DNA of 64,000 bases, taken from the NCBI RefSeq assembly GCF_000426725.1, contig NZ_AUFX01000012.1, positions 145,821 to 209,820 on the forward strand, given 5' to 3'. Numbering within the stretch: the stretch's first letter is position 1; every line of letters starts with the position of its first letter. The notes below the pieces were generated by a model. It was not told the DNA's origin, did no database searches, and worked only from the letters and a program-made list of their open reading frames with translations. This DNA comes from Sporocytophaga myxococcoides DSM 11118. Lineage in GTDB: Bacteria; Bacteroidota; Bacteroidia; Cytophagales; Cytophagaceae. Positions 26,166-35,649 of this stretch are shown piece after piece. A program made the translations under genes and the position numbers.

Positions 26166-26203
26166 AAAGAGGGTGTTTCCAAAGGAAGCAACCTCTTTCT
26201 TTT
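26166..26203 (+). terminator. Terminator after asmA
   Basis: AAAGAGG (26166-26172) pairs with CCTCTTT (26192-26198), with an inner TTCC-aaa-GGAA hairpin, and is followed by CTTTT. Confidence 0.75.
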
Positions 26204-26266
26204 AGTTATAAGTTGTAAGTTTTAAGAAAAGAGGCTTACAACTTACTACTTATAACTTACAACTTT
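26204..26266. repeat. Low-complexity inverted repeat of TTATAAGTTGTAAG-like units
   Basis: AGTTATAAGTTGTAAGTT (26204-26221) is followed, in opposite orientation, by CTTACAACTT, ACTTATAACT and ACTTACAACTT units (26235-26265). It can fold into a long imperfect hairpin next to the end of the minus-strand SprT-like gene. Simple arrays of this kind are common between Bacteroidota genes in my recollection. Confidence 0.55.
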
Positions 26267-26979
26267 TATATTTCCACCAGAGCAACTTCAGACACATAAT
26301 AGCTCTTTCCGCTCTTGCATTCTTTGCATATGTACCTTGTCCGATTAAGTTTTCCTTTTATAAAGAATTTTCTTCCAAGTCGGAATCTTTGCCCTTCCGT
26401 AAGTTCCGATAAATAGACAAGATTGTCATCCTTATCAAATTCTCTTAAAGCCATCATCAGATTGGTATCTGAGCAAGTGGAAGCTTTAGGGTCTGCGATA
26501 TAATCTTTTAATGCCTTCGACAAGGAGGTAGGGAAATCATGCCTTTCGAATATAGGTATTAGTAATTCAGAAAAGATTGCCTTCCATTGATCTCCGTGAG
26601 GCTTTATCCTGTTCCCATAACGGATCTGTGCTTTGAGGTGTGCCACTTCATGCAGATAGGTGACAAGAAATGAATAGGGGTTCAGGTCATGATTAAGCGT
26701 TATGGTGTGTTCCTTTGTCCTGGGATCATATCTGTAATCTCCGAGTTTCGACTCTCTTCTCCGGGCCAGCCTGAAGTAAAAGTGATTCTCATACCATAGC
26801 TTGTAACAATATGAAACTGTTCCTTTCGGAAGATGCTTTTCAAAAACTGTAATAAGAAGATTATCCTGCATTTTAGGTCTAAATAGGATTTTAAAATAAG
26901 AATTTGCAGGAACACTGGCTGGGGAATGTAAGGATTTTTTATTCCTGGTAATAATGGGACTTTTCCGCTTATTTTTCAT
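26266..26979 (-). CDS. SprT-like zinc metalloprotease domain protein
   Basis: A 237-aa protein. The zinc-binding helix HEVAHLKAQ is at residues 110-118 (H110, E111, H114), followed by KPHGDQWKAIF (about 127-136), the SprT-family third-ligand region H-G-x-x-W. A C-terminal YICKECKSGKSYY segment adds one CxxC. The family is related to the DNA-protein crosslink protease SprTN, but bacterial members have no settled role. Start: the first Met (26979) precedes a basic stretch; the Met at residue 37 (26871, MQDNLLITVFEKHLP) is where the conserved part begins and may be the true start. Confidence 0.8.
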   Translation of the reverse strand: MKNKRKSPIITRNKKSLHSPASVPANSYFKILFRPKMQDNLLITVFEKHLPKGTVSYCYKLWYENHFYFRLARRRESKLGDYRYDPRTKEHTITLNHDLNPYSFLVTYLHEVAHLKAQIRYGNRIKPHGDQWKAIFSELLIPIFERHDFPTSLSKALKDYIADPKASTCSDTNLMMALREFDKDDNLVYLSELTEGQRFRLGRKFFIKGKLNRTRYICKECKSGKSYYVSEVALVEI

Positions 26980-27121
26980 ACCCTTTTTTTGAAATTACAT
27001 GCCAGAACAGGAAAAGTTTTACAAAAAATGGTCTAAATTTTCAACTTATCGTGTTTTCATGATATAAGAAAGCTTTAAAATTGTTATATTAGCTCCTTAA
27101 GAATTTTTAAATTAAATAAGT

Positions 27122-28213
27122 ATGGTTGAAAATATAAAAACATCCGCTCTAAAAGGTGTTGTAGTAGGAGATCAGGTTCAGGAGATTTTCGAAGCAGCAA
27201 AAAAACATCAGTTTGCACTTCCTGCTGTAAACGTAGTAGGAACTAATTCTGTAAACGCTGTTTTGGAAACAGCAAAAGAAGTTAATTCACCTGTAATTAT
27301 CCAGTTATCAAACGGTGGCGGACAGTTCTATGCTGGCAAATCTCTTCCAAATGACAAACAGCAGGCTTCTATAGCTGGTTCTATTTCTGCTGCTCATCAC
27401 GTACACCAATTATCTTTAGTTTACGGTGTTCCTGTTATCCTTCATACTGACCATGCGGCTAAAAATCTTCTTCCTTGGATAGATGGTATGCTTGCAGCTG
27501 GTGAAGAATTTTTCAAAGCATACAAAAAACCTTTGTTCTCCTCTCACATGATCGATTTGTCAGAAGAGCCTCTTGAAGAGAACATCGAAATCTGCAAAGA
27601 ATACTTAAAAAGAATGTCTAAACTGGGTATGACTCTTGAAATCGAGCTTGGTGTAACAGGTGGAGAAGAAGATGGAGTTGATAATTCTGATGTAGATAAT
27701 TCTAAACTATATACTCAACCAGAAGAAGTTTCTTATGCTTACGAAGAACTTATCAAGATCAGTGATAAATTTACAATTGCTGCTGCTTTTGGTAATGTTC
27801 ACGGTGTTTATAAGCCAGGTAGCGTAAAGCTTGAGCCAAAAATTCTTAACAAGTCTCAGGAGTATGTGAAGAAGAAATTTAATCTTAGCGCTGAAAAACC
27901 AATCAACTTTGTATTCCACGGTGGATCAGGATCTAGCCAGGAGCAAATAAGAGAAGCTATCTCTTATGGAGCTATCAAAATGAATATCGATACTGATATT
28001 CAGTGGGCTTATTGGGATGGAGTAAAGAACTACTACAAGAAGAATGAAGGATATCTTCAAGGTCAGATCGGTAACCCTAAAGGAGAAGATCAGCCTAACA
28101 AGAAATTCTACGATCCAAGAGTTTGGTTAAGAGAAGGTGAGAAAACCCTTGTAGCTAGATTGAAGCAGTCATTTGAAGATTTGAATGCAATCAATGTTAA
28201 CGCTAAATTGTAA
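27122..28213 (+). CDS. fbaA: Class II fructose-bisphosphate aldolase
   Basis: Zinc-dependent cleavage of fructose 1,6-bisphosphate to DHAP and glyceraldehyde 3-phosphate. At 363 aa it fits the long (E. coli FbaA-like) class IIA subgroup. Seen motifs: VILHTDHAAKNLLPW (zinc ligand His and catalytic Asp), a LEIELGVTGGEEDGVDNSDVDNSKLYTQPEEV block typical of class IIA, AAAFGNVHGVYKPG, FVFHGGSGSS (zinc His and phosphate loop) and MNIDTDIQWA. A second, unrelated aldolase (class I) is encoded about 1 kb downstream on the other strand. The gene ends in a strong bidirectional terminator. Confidence 0.96.
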   Translation: MVENIKTSALKGVVVGDQVQEIFEAAKKHQFALPAVNVVGTNSVNAVLETAKEVNSPVIIQLSNGGGQFYAGKSLPNDKQQASIAGSISAAHHVHQLSLVYGVPVILHTDHAAKNLLPWIDGMLAAGEEFFKAYKKPLFSSHMIDLSEEPLEENIEICKEYLKRMSKLGMTLEIELGVTGGEEDGVDNSDVDNSKLYTQPEEVSYAYEELIKISDKFTIAAAFGNVHGVYKPGSVKLEPKILNKSQEYVKKKFNLSAEKPINFVFHGGSGSSQEQIREAISYGAIKMNIDTDIQWAYWDGVKNYYKKNEGYLQGQIGNPKGEDQPNKKFYDPRVWLREGEKTLVARLKQSFEDLNAINVNAKL

Positions 28214-28282
28214 TTGATATCATACCCTCAAAATCCTCCTTCTTTGGGAGAAGGGTTTTAGATGAGAAATATCTATATAAAT

Positions 28283-28314
28283 AAAAAAGCCCCCGACATG
28301 TCGGGGGCTTTTTT
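28283..28314. terminator. Bidirectional terminator between fbaA and accD
   Basis: A 32-nt perfect palindrome, AAAAAAGCCCCCGACA (28283-28298) and its complement ending in TTTTTT (28299-28314). It has a GC core and A/T tails on both sides, so it serves both convergent genes. Confidence 0.93.
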
Positions 28315-28337
28315 ATTTATAAATGTTTATTTAAAAC

Positions 28338-29213
28338 TTAAAGATTTTCCTGAGGAACTTCGGTAACCTTACCTTTAAGAATAATCAGAAGATCGGTAAG
28401 TTTAGATTTAAGTTCTTTTCTATCAACAAGGAAATCAAGGAAGCCATGCTCCAATAAGAATTCTGCAGATTGGAAGCCTTCCGGAAGGTCCTTACCTATT
28501 GTTTCTCTGATTACCCTTGGTCCGGCAAAACCAATCAAAGCCCCTGGCTCAGATATGTTGAAATCGCCCAACATTGCATAAGAAGCAGTAACTCCTCCAG
28601 TGGTAGGGTCTGTCATTAATGAAATGTAAGGAATTCTTTCTCTGTCAAGAAGTGCAAGTTTGGCAGAAGTTTTAGCCATTTGCATCAATGAAAATCCGGC
28701 CTCCATCATTCTGGCGCCTCCGGATTTACTGATCATTAAAAAAGGAATTTTGTGCTTTCTTGAATAGTCGATTGCTCTTGAGATTTTTTCACCCACTACT
28801 GATCCCATTGAACCACCGATGAATTTAAAATCCATGCAGGAGATAACGATTTCAATTCCGTTCATCTTTCCTACAGCCGACCTCACTGCATCCTTAAGTC
28901 CTGACTTTTTTTGTGAAGCTTTAATTCTGTCTGGATAAGCCTGACTATCTGTAAACTCTAGTGGATCTGAAGAGCTAAGGGTAGGATCTAATTCAGTAAA
29001 CTGATTATCATCAAAAATCAGTTCGAAGTATTCTTTTGATCCTATTCTGGCGTGGTAATTACATTCAATGCAAGTATAGGAATTAAGTACATGAGCACTG
29101 GTCTGCATGACTTTTTTGCATTCGGGACACTGATACCAAAGTCCGTCAGGAACTTCCTTTTTCAGTTCTGTAGGTGTTTGAATTCCCTTTTCTGTTCTCT
29201 TAAACCAAGTCAT
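28338..29213 (-). CDS. accD: Acetyl-CoA carboxylase carboxyltransferase subunit beta
   Basis: Beta half of the carboxyltransferase that makes malonyl-CoA for fatty acid synthesis. 291 aa. The N-terminal zinc ribbon is C-P-E-C (residues 29-32) with C-I-E-C (about 48-51). Then come [40 protein letters not shown] (acyl-CoA and carboxybiotin site) and [13 protein letters not shown], all as in E. coli AccD. It is 45 bp downstream of the class I aldolase gene on the same strand, so the two may share a transcript. Malonyl-CoA is also the extender for the type III PKS in this window. Confidence 0.96.
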   Translation of the reverse strand: MTWFKRTEKGIQTPTELKKEVPDGLWYQCPECKKVMQTSAHVLNSYTCIECNYHARIGSKEYFELIFDDNQFTELDPTLSSSDPLEFTDSQAYPDRIKASQKKSGLKDAVRSAVGKMNGIEIVISCMDFKFIGGSMGSVVGEKISRAIDYSRKHKIPFLMISKSGGARMMEAGFSLMQMAKTSAKLALLDRERIPYISLMTDPTTGGVTASYAMLGDFNISEPGALIGFAGPRVIRETIGKDLPEGFQSAEFLLEHGFLDFLVDRKELKSKLTDLLIILKGKVTEVPQENL

Positions 29214-29258
29214 CCCTTATTCGTTTTGATTGTTTATTTTCACTATTTATTATAATTC

Positions 29259-30317
29259 TTAAGCTAAGTCTATTTCTTTGGTCAGATAAACATCCTGGAC
29301 CGCATTTAAAAGTTCTACACCTTGAGAAAATGGTCTTTGAAAAGCCTTTCTTCCTAAAATTAGTCCGACGCCTCCAGCTCTTTTATTAATGATTGCTGTT
29401 TTTACAGCTTCTTTAAGATCATTTTCTCCTTTTGATTCTCCTCCTGAATTGATTAATCCAATTTTTCCCGAATAACAATTTGCTACCATGTATCTGGTGA
29501 GATCGATAGGATGGTTTGTTGAAAGTTCGGAATACATCTTTTCGTCGTATTTTCCGAAATTCAGGGCCTTAAAACCTCCATTGGTTTCGGGTAATTTTTG
29601 TTTGATAAGATCAGCCTGTATAGTCACGCCTATGTGGGTTGCCTGGCTGCTCATATCTGTTGCATTGTGATAGTCAACACCATCTTTTTTGAAAGCATTG
29701 TTCCTTGTATAGCACCATAGTATTGTAGCCATCCCAAGTTCGTGTGCCTGTTCAAAAGCTTCGGAAACTTCAATGAGTTGTCTGTTACTTTCTTCAGCAC
29801 CAAAATAGATGGTTGCGCCGACTGCAACAGCTCCAAGGTTCCATGCTTCTTTTACTTTTCCGAACATAACCTGATTGTATTTATTCGGATAAGTTAGAAG
29901 TTCATTATGGTTGATTTTTACTATAAAAGGAATCTTGTGTGCGTATTTTCTGGCATTGATGGCTAATGTACCGAAGGTGCTTGCTATGGCATTAGAGCCG
30001 CCTTCAATTGCCAGTTTAATAATATTCTCAGGGTCAAAATAAATTGGATTTGGAGCAAAGGAAGCTCCTGCAGTGTGTTCTATATCCTGGTCTACTGGCA
30101 AAATAGATATATACCCAGTTCCAGACAGTCTACCGTGTTCAAGAATTGAAGCAAGGCTTCTCAGAACCGGTGTCGGGCGATTAGACAGTGCAAACGATTC
30201 ATCTACATAATTAGGCGTAGGATTTCTTATCGATTGCTTTGTTATTGTCTCACATTGATGCTTCAAGAGGTAATCGGCATCATTTCCAAGCAGACTTAAT
30301 ATCTTATTGTAGGACAT
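29259..30317 (-). CDS. fbaB: Class I fructose-bisphosphate aldolase (FbaB/DhnA type)
   Basis: Schiff-base aldolase, unrelated in sequence to the class II enzyme at 27122. The family features are [34 protein letters not shown] (Lys region), [18 protein letters not shown], and [17 protein letters not shown] with [13 protein letters not shown] at the phosphate site. The frame is open to 30422, but the Met at residue 36 of that frame (30317, [18 protein letters not shown]) matches the family start. A consensus promoter lies inside the upstream extension (30359-30389), which rules the longer form unlikely. The enzyme is 352 aa with this start. Confidence 0.93.
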   Translation of the reverse strand: MSYNKILSLLGNDADYLLKHQCETITKQSIRNPTPNYVDESFALSNRPTPVLRSLASILEHGRLSGTGYISILPVDQDIEHTAGASFAPNPIYFDPENIIKLAIEGGSNAIASTFGTLAINARKYAHKIPFIVKINHNELLTYPNKYNQVMFGKVKEAWNLGAVAVGATIYFGAEESNRQLIEVSEAFEQAHELGMATILWCYTRNNAFKKDGVDYHNATDMSSQATHIGVTIQADLIKQKLPETNGGFKALNFGKYDEKMYSELSTNHPIDLTRYMVANCYSGKIGLINSGGESKGENDLKEAVKTAIINKRAGGVGLILGRKAFQRPFSQGVELLNAVQDVYLTKEIDLA

Positions 30318-30358
30318 TTTTCTTCTATTGTAATGAAACTTTATCCAATACAGAAAAG

Positions 30359-30389
30359 CAAAGATATCTTTTTTTTCAAATCCTCCAAA
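30359..30389 (-). promoter_or_regulatory. Bacteroidota-type promoter of the class I aldolase gene
   Basis: On the minus strand TTTG (30389-30386), 19 nt, TATCTTTG (30366-30359) match TTTG-N19-TAnnTTTG exactly. The box ends 41 nt before the ATG at 30317, which fixes the start codon choice. Confidence 0.72.
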
Positions 30390-30480
30390 TTTGGATATTT
30401 CAAACACCTGTCTGAAAATCAAATAATTAACAGACAGATGTTTTGGTGATTTCAGAGTAATATTTTGAAAAAGGATAGCT

Positions 30481-30738
30481 TTACTTTACTTCCTCATAGT
30501 CTACATATTCCCCTTCAGAAGGTGATTTTCCGGACTTCTTCTGATTTTTAGGAATATAGTCAATGTCTATCGTCCCTTCTTTTTTTCTTGGACGTATTGG
30601 CTCTTGATTATTTGTGTTAAAACCATGCTGTTCAGCCATTTTTTTTGCCATGCGCTCAATAGCATACCTTAACAAAGGTTTCGTAAGCCACCTTATCGCC
30701 AGATAAATAAGAAATATAATTAATAAGACTTTAAACAT
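30481..30738 (-). CDS. DUF4834-like small membrane protein
   Basis: An 85-aa protein. One N-terminal helix ([17 protein letters not shown], residues 2-18) is followed by [16 protein letters not shown] and an acidic tail with [13 protein letters not shown], the pattern of the DUF4834 family seen in Bacteroidota. The function is unknown. It starts 11 bp after carB and is probably co-transcribed with it. Confidence 0.75.
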   Translation of the reverse strand: MFKVLLIIFLIYLAIRWLTKPLLRYAIERMAKKMAEQHGFNTNNQEPIRPRKKEGTIDIDYIPKNQKKSGKSPSEGEYVDYEEVK

Positions 30739-30749
30739 ATATCTATAAA

Positions 30750-33563
30750 CTACCTGCTGAGGTATAAGTTCCTTTCAGAATAAAGTTTTAAGAAATAGTC
30801 GTCCTGCAAATCGTCAATGAAGTAGATTGCTTCACCTGTAGATTTCATTTCCGGACCAAGTTCCTTATTTACATTTGGGAATTTGTTGAATGAAAATACA
30901 GGTATTTTTATCGCATACCCCTTCTTTTTAGGGTTAAAATTGAAATCTTTAACCTTATTTACACCAAGCATTACCTTCGCGGCATAATTTACATAAGGCT
31001 CATCATAAGCTTTGCAAATAAATGGTACAGTTCTCGAAGCTCTTGGATTTGCCTCAATCACATATACTACTTCATTTTTTACAGCAAACTGAATATTTAT
31101 CAAACCTACAGTATTTAAGGCTATTGCAATTCTTCTTGTATAGTCCTCAATTTGCTTGATTACGTTTTCACTAAGGTTAAACGGAGGTAAAACGGAGTGA
31201 GAGTCTCCAGAGTGAATTCCTGCAGGTTCAATATGCTCCATTACTCCGATGATGTAAACATCTTCACCGTCGCATATAGCATCTGCTTCGGCTTCCAGAG
31301 CATTTTCGAGGAAATGGTCAAGGAGTACTCTGTTTTCAGGAATATCTCTCAGGATGTCCACTACATGCTGCTCCAATTCCTTCTCATTTATGACGATCTT
31401 CATGCTTTGACCTCCCAATACATATGATGGTCTCACAAGTAGCGGAAATCCTAGCTCTTTGCTTAATTCAATAGCATCATCAGCAGTCTGAATAACACCA
31501 AATTTTGGATATGGAATATTGTTTTCTTTCAGAAGAGTAGAGAAACTTCCTCTGTCTTCAGCAAGGTCAAGCGATTGATAGTTTGTTCCAAGGATTTTTA
31601 TTCCATAACGCTCAAGTTTTTCCGCAAGCTTCAGTGCAGTTTGTCCTCCAAGCTGAACTATAACACCTTCAGGTTTTTCATGCTGAATGATATCATACAA
31701 ATGTTCCCAGAAAACAGGTTCAAAATATAGTTTGTCAGCAATGTCAAAGTCCGTAGAAACAGTTTCAGGATTACAGTTGATCATGATGGTTTCAAAGCCA
31801 GCTTCTTTTGCTGCAAGGATTCCATGAACGCATGAATAATCAAATTCAATTCCCTGGCCAATTCTGTTTGGACCAGATCCTAGAACAATGATTTTTTTCT
31901 TATCAGAGCGGACAGATTCGTTTTCTCCTTCAAAAGTTGAGTAATAGTATGGAGTTTTTGCCTCAAACTCTGCAGCGCAGGTATCTACTACTTTAAATAC
32001 TCTTTGAATATTGTAATCCGTTCTTTTCTTGTGAACTTCGCTTTCCAGACATTTCAAAAGATGCGCTATTTGTCTGTCTGCATAGCCTTTTTTCTTTGCA
32101 GTAAATAACAGGTCTTTAGAAATATTATCTATTGTGTTTTTTTGAATTTCTTTTTCAAGCATTACAAGCTCCTCAATCTGATTCAGGAACCATGGATCTA
32201 TCTTGGTAAGCTTATGAATGGTTTTAAACGGAATTCCCATAGCGAAAGCATCGCGTACATGGAATATTCTATTCCAGCTAGGATGCTCAAGGCTTTCAAG
32301 AATTTGATCTTGTTTAGTAAGCTCTTTGCCATCTGCTCCAAGTCCATTTCTCTTTATTTCAAGTGACTGACAAGCCTTCTGAAGTGCTTCCTGGAAGTTT
32401 CTTCCAATACCCATAGCTTCTCCAACAGACTTCATCTGTAAACCAAGGTGTCTGTCTGCTCCTTTGAATTTGTCGAAGTTCCAGCGAGGTATTTTAACGA
32501 TTACATAGTCAAGTGCAGGTTCGAAATAAGCACTTGTAGTTTTTGTAATAGCGTTGTTTAATTCATCCAGGTTATATCCTACTGCAAGTTTAGCGGCTAT
32601 TTTAGCAATTGGATAACCAGTAGCTTTTGATGCAAGAGCGGATGAACGTGATACCCTTGGGTTGATTTCAATAGCAATCACGGATTCGTCTTCTGGATTA
32701 ACAGAGAACTGTACATTACATCCACCGGCAAACTGACCGATACCATTCATCATTTTGATAGCAAGGTCTCTCAAATGCTGGTAGGTAGTATCTGCCAGAG
32801 TCATTGCTGGAGCTACAGTGATTGAGTCTCCGGTGTGAATTCCCATTGGGTCAAAGTTTTCAATAGAGCAAATGATAATTACATTGCCTATGTTATCTCT
32901 TAAAAGCTCAAGCTCATATTCTTTCCAGCCCATTATGCTTTGCTCAACAAGAACTTCGTGAATGGGGGAGGCGTGTAATCCTCTGGTAAGTGCTTCATCA
33001 AAATCTTCAGGTCTGTTCACAAAGCCACCACCAGTACCGCCAAGAGTAAAAGAAGGTCTGATTACAAGAGGAAATCCTATTTCCTGAGCGATTTCTTTTC
33101 CTTCGAGGAAAGACGTTGCGGTTTCTCCTTTGCAGACTCCGACTCCCAGTTCAAGCATTTTAAGCCTGAATTTCTCTCTATCCTCAGTGGTCTCAATTGC
33201 TTTAATATCAACCCCAATAATTTTTACATTATACTTTTTCCAGATACCTGCTTTGTCACAGTCAATTGCCAGATTAAGCGCAGTTTGTCCACCCATTGTT
33301 GGAAGAACAGCATCAATTTTATGCTTTTCTAAAATTTCAATAATAGATTTTTTCTCAAGTGGCTTTAGATAGACATGGTCTGCAGTGACCTTATCAGTCA
33401 TGATTGTAGCCGGGTTGGAATTAATGAGTACGACTTCTATTCCTTCTTCTCTAAGGGACCTGGAGGCCTGGGAACCGGAATAGTCAAACTCACAAGCTTG
33501 TCCGATAATGATTGGACCGCTACCTATGATCAAGACGGTCTTGATACTATTGTCTCTTGGCAT
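30750..33563 (-). CDS. carB: Carbamoyl-phosphate synthase large subunit, lacking the C-terminal allosteric domain
   Basis: Makes carbamoyl phosphate for pyrimidine and arginine synthesis. 937 aa. Two ATP-grasp halves are complete: [25 protein letters not shown]-type opening, [28 protein letters not shown]; then [44 protein letters not shown]. E. coli CarB has 1073 residues, with domain D (about 937-1073, ornithine/UMP regulation) at the end. Here the protein stops at the C/D boundary, with [11 protein letters not shown] followed by a short tail. There is no frameshift or leftover domain downstream; the next gene is the DUF4834 protein 11 bp away. The small subunit is not in the window. Confidence 0.95.
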   Translation of the reverse strand: [937 protein letters not shown]

Positions 33564-33668
33564 TTATGATGGGCGTTTTATAAACAAATATTTAAATCTG
33601 ATACAGAATAGGGAACTCATCGTTCCAAAGGATTTGGAAAATTCCTGGCCGGAATTTCAAAAATCCTA

Positions 33669-33676
33669 CAAATGTA
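33669..33676 (-). promoter_or_regulatory. Candidate -7 box upstream of carB
   Basis: TACATTTG on the minus strand fits TAnnTTTG, about 105 nt before the carB ATG. No correctly spaced TTTG is seen, so support is weak. Confidence 0.3.
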
Positions 33677-33792
33677 TGGCAAAAAGTGATTAAAGTGAAA
33701 GGATGTAAGAGAAATGTGGATATTTAACAGTTTCTTGGAAAAATTAAATTTTGGTTTGGTATTATGTTATGTGTTTTATGAGTAAAAATTAG

Positions 33793-33800
33793 TATTTTTG
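33793..33800 (+). promoter_or_regulatory. Candidate -7 box for the small membrane protein gene
   Basis: TATTTTTG fits TAnnTTTG and lies 23 nt before the ATG at 33824. No TTTG lies at the right distance upstream. Confidence 0.4.
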
Positions 33801-33823
33801 ACTTTTAGTAATATTCTGAGTAA

Positions 33824-34204
33824 ATGTATTCATCCCTATTTTCTACCAGAAATTTTGCCTCTTTAGGTCTAATTTTATTTACAGCATTTTTAGCATTTTA
33901 TTGTATTACCTCTCCAGGAATTCAGCTTAGTGATGACTCAAGAATTGCTGTGAATGCGCTTAATTTTATTTATAAACATGTGAATCAGTATTTATCGGAT
34001 AAGGGTAATGAAAATATATTGTTAAAACCTTTAGTAATAAATTTTGCATTTATTTTATTAATCCCATTTCCTTTAAGGAATATAAGGGTAATGTTCTCTA
34101 AAGATTTCAATATTACAAATGAAATTACAACTCTTTCTAAGTATGTTGGGTATATTTTGTGTCAGCCATTTACGTTGTTAAATATTAGAAATATAATAAG
34201 TTGA
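33824..34204 (+). CDS. Small membrane protein of unknown function
   Basis: A 126-aa protein with two hydrophobic segments (residues about 13-30, LGLILFTAFLAFYCIT, and 68-80, LVINFAFILLIPF). The loop between them carries SDDSRIAVNALNFIYKHVNQYLSDKGNE and the C-terminus is basic. I do not recognise the family. The good start and the -7 box support it as a real gene. It lies 103 bp upstream of the acyltransferase gene on the same strand. Confidence 0.5.
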   Translation: MYSSLFSTRNFASLGLILFTAFLAFYCITSPGIQLSDDSRIAVNALNFIYKHVNQYLSDKGNENILLKPLVINFAFILLIPFPLRNIRVMFSKDFNITNEITTLSKYVGYILCQPFTLLNIRNIIS

Positions 34205-34307
34205 AAATATGAAATTAAAGATCAGGTTTTCTTAATATGACCGCAATATCAGTTATAAATAGACTATAAATACTAATCAGAAATTGAATCTTCAAAACAG
34301 TTAATCA

Positions 34308-35459
34308 GTGAAAGATAATTTTACTCTCGACCATAACTCATCAAGACTTGCTTATCTTGACAGCTTAAGGGGGCTTGCCGCTTATAGTGTATTAGTATAC
34401 CATGTGATAGGGGCACATTGGGGATACTTTAATGAAGCTCATTTATTTTCTATGATTTTTAATGGGTCTGATGCAGTTTCATTTTTCTTTGTGCTTAGTG
34501 GATTAGTACTTTCTTACAAATACTTCAATTCTCCTAATGCAAAAAATCTGGACTACAAAGAATTTGTTATCTCCAGAGTATTTCGAATTTATCCCGCTTT
34601 CCTGGTCATGATTTTGGTTTACTATTTTTATAAATACAAAGCCGAATTTAGTTTTGATCTTATCTGGGACACAATATTTCACAATAAGTACTTTCTATAT
34701 GAAGAGGCTTCATTGTTGAGAATGAAAACGGACCTCTTTCTACCGGATTGGACTTTAGGGGTTGAAATTGCAATGTCCGTTTTGGTGCCGGTATTAATAT
34801 TAGTTCTAAAGAATGATCGTAAGATGTTTCTTATGCTTATCCCGGTATTTTTTATACTGAATAAGTATTTCAGCATTTTCATTTTTCATTTTGCTCTAGG
34901 TGTATTAATAGCTTACTACTTTCCAAAAATTCAGTCCTATGACTTTAAAAAATCAAAATGGTATACTTTCCGCTATATTTTATATGTAGGAATTTTTCTT
35001 ATGTATGGAATTAGACATTTATCCAGAATTCATCCTTTTGGCCCAACCTATGATTATATCTCCGGAAGTTTAATTGGCCTCGATTTCTTCCACATTACAG
35101 GACTTGCTTCTGCTTTGATAATTGTGTTAATAATCAACAACATTAGATTACAGAACGCACTTTGTGTTGCACCTTTAAGATTTCTTGGAAAAATCTCATA
35201 TGGTGTATATCTGATCCACTGGTTTGTAATAGGTAATCTTTTGATGGAAAATTTTGACATGTTCCTAAAGTTTTTTGGAAGTGAATTAAGAACTTTAGTT
35301 GGGTTTATTATAATGGCCTCAGTTGTAACTATTGTCCTGGCTACTGTCTTGTATAAATTGGTTGAAGAGCCTGCAATTAATGCTGGCAGAAGATTTATAC
35401 AAAATTTAAGGGAGAAAGGAACATCGACAGAAACAGAGTTGCTAGCGGAAACAAAATAA
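34308..35459 (+). CDS. Membrane acyltransferase of the Acyltransf_3 family
   Basis: A 383-aa polytopic enzyme with about ten helices that O-acylates sugars or surface polymers. The N-terminal RLAYLDSLRGLAAYSVLVYHV segment holds the catalytic His (residue about 33) and the R of motif I. The next conserved element, FFFVLSGLVLSYKYF, contains the S-G-(L/F) block; RIYPAFLVMILVYYF follows. The late KISYGVYLIHWFV is also typical. GTG at 34308 is the start; no ATG precedes the conserved region. The acceptor is unknown. Confidence 0.9.
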   Translation: MKDNFTLDHNSSRLAYLDSLRGLAAYSVLVYHVIGAHWGYFNEAHLFSMIFNGSDAVSFFFVLSGLVLSYKYFNSPNAKNLDYKEFVISRVFRIYPAFLVMILVYYFYKYKAEFSFDLIWDTIFHNKYFLYEEASLLRMKTDLFLPDWTLGVEIAMSVLVPVLILVLKNDRKMFLMLIPVFFILNKYFSIFIFHFALGVLIAYYFPKIQSYDFKKSKWYTFRYILYVGIFLMYGIRHLSRIHPFGPTYDYISGSLIGLDFFHITGLASALIIVLIINNIRLQNALCVAPLRFLGKISYGVYLIHWFVIGNLLMENFDMFLKFFGSELRTLVGFIIMASVVTIVLATVLYKLVEEPAINAGRRFIQNLREKGTSTETELLAETK

Positions 35460-35609
35460 ATAGGCGTTAAATATTTTGCAGGAATAAATGTTACAACTGA
35501 ATTGGATGCATTTATTCCTGTTTTTTTAATATCACTTATTTTTTTCTTAAATTTTTCTCAAAGTTCTTGTTCAAGTAAAAAAAGATTAAAAATTAGTTAT
35601 CAAATATTT

Positions 35610-35617
35610 TAAATTTG
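35610..35617 (+). promoter_or_regulatory. Candidate -7 box for tpiA
   Basis: TAAATTTG fits TAnnTTTG, 32 nt before the tpiA ATG. The upstream TTTG element is not evident. Confidence 0.4.
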
Positions 35618-35649
35618 TCTTTTGTGTCAATTTTAATATCAAAAGGATA

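Noticed and set aside
33508..33693. 61-aa plus-strand frame across the carB start
   Set aside because: It lies opposite carB coding sequence and its promoter region; no family features.
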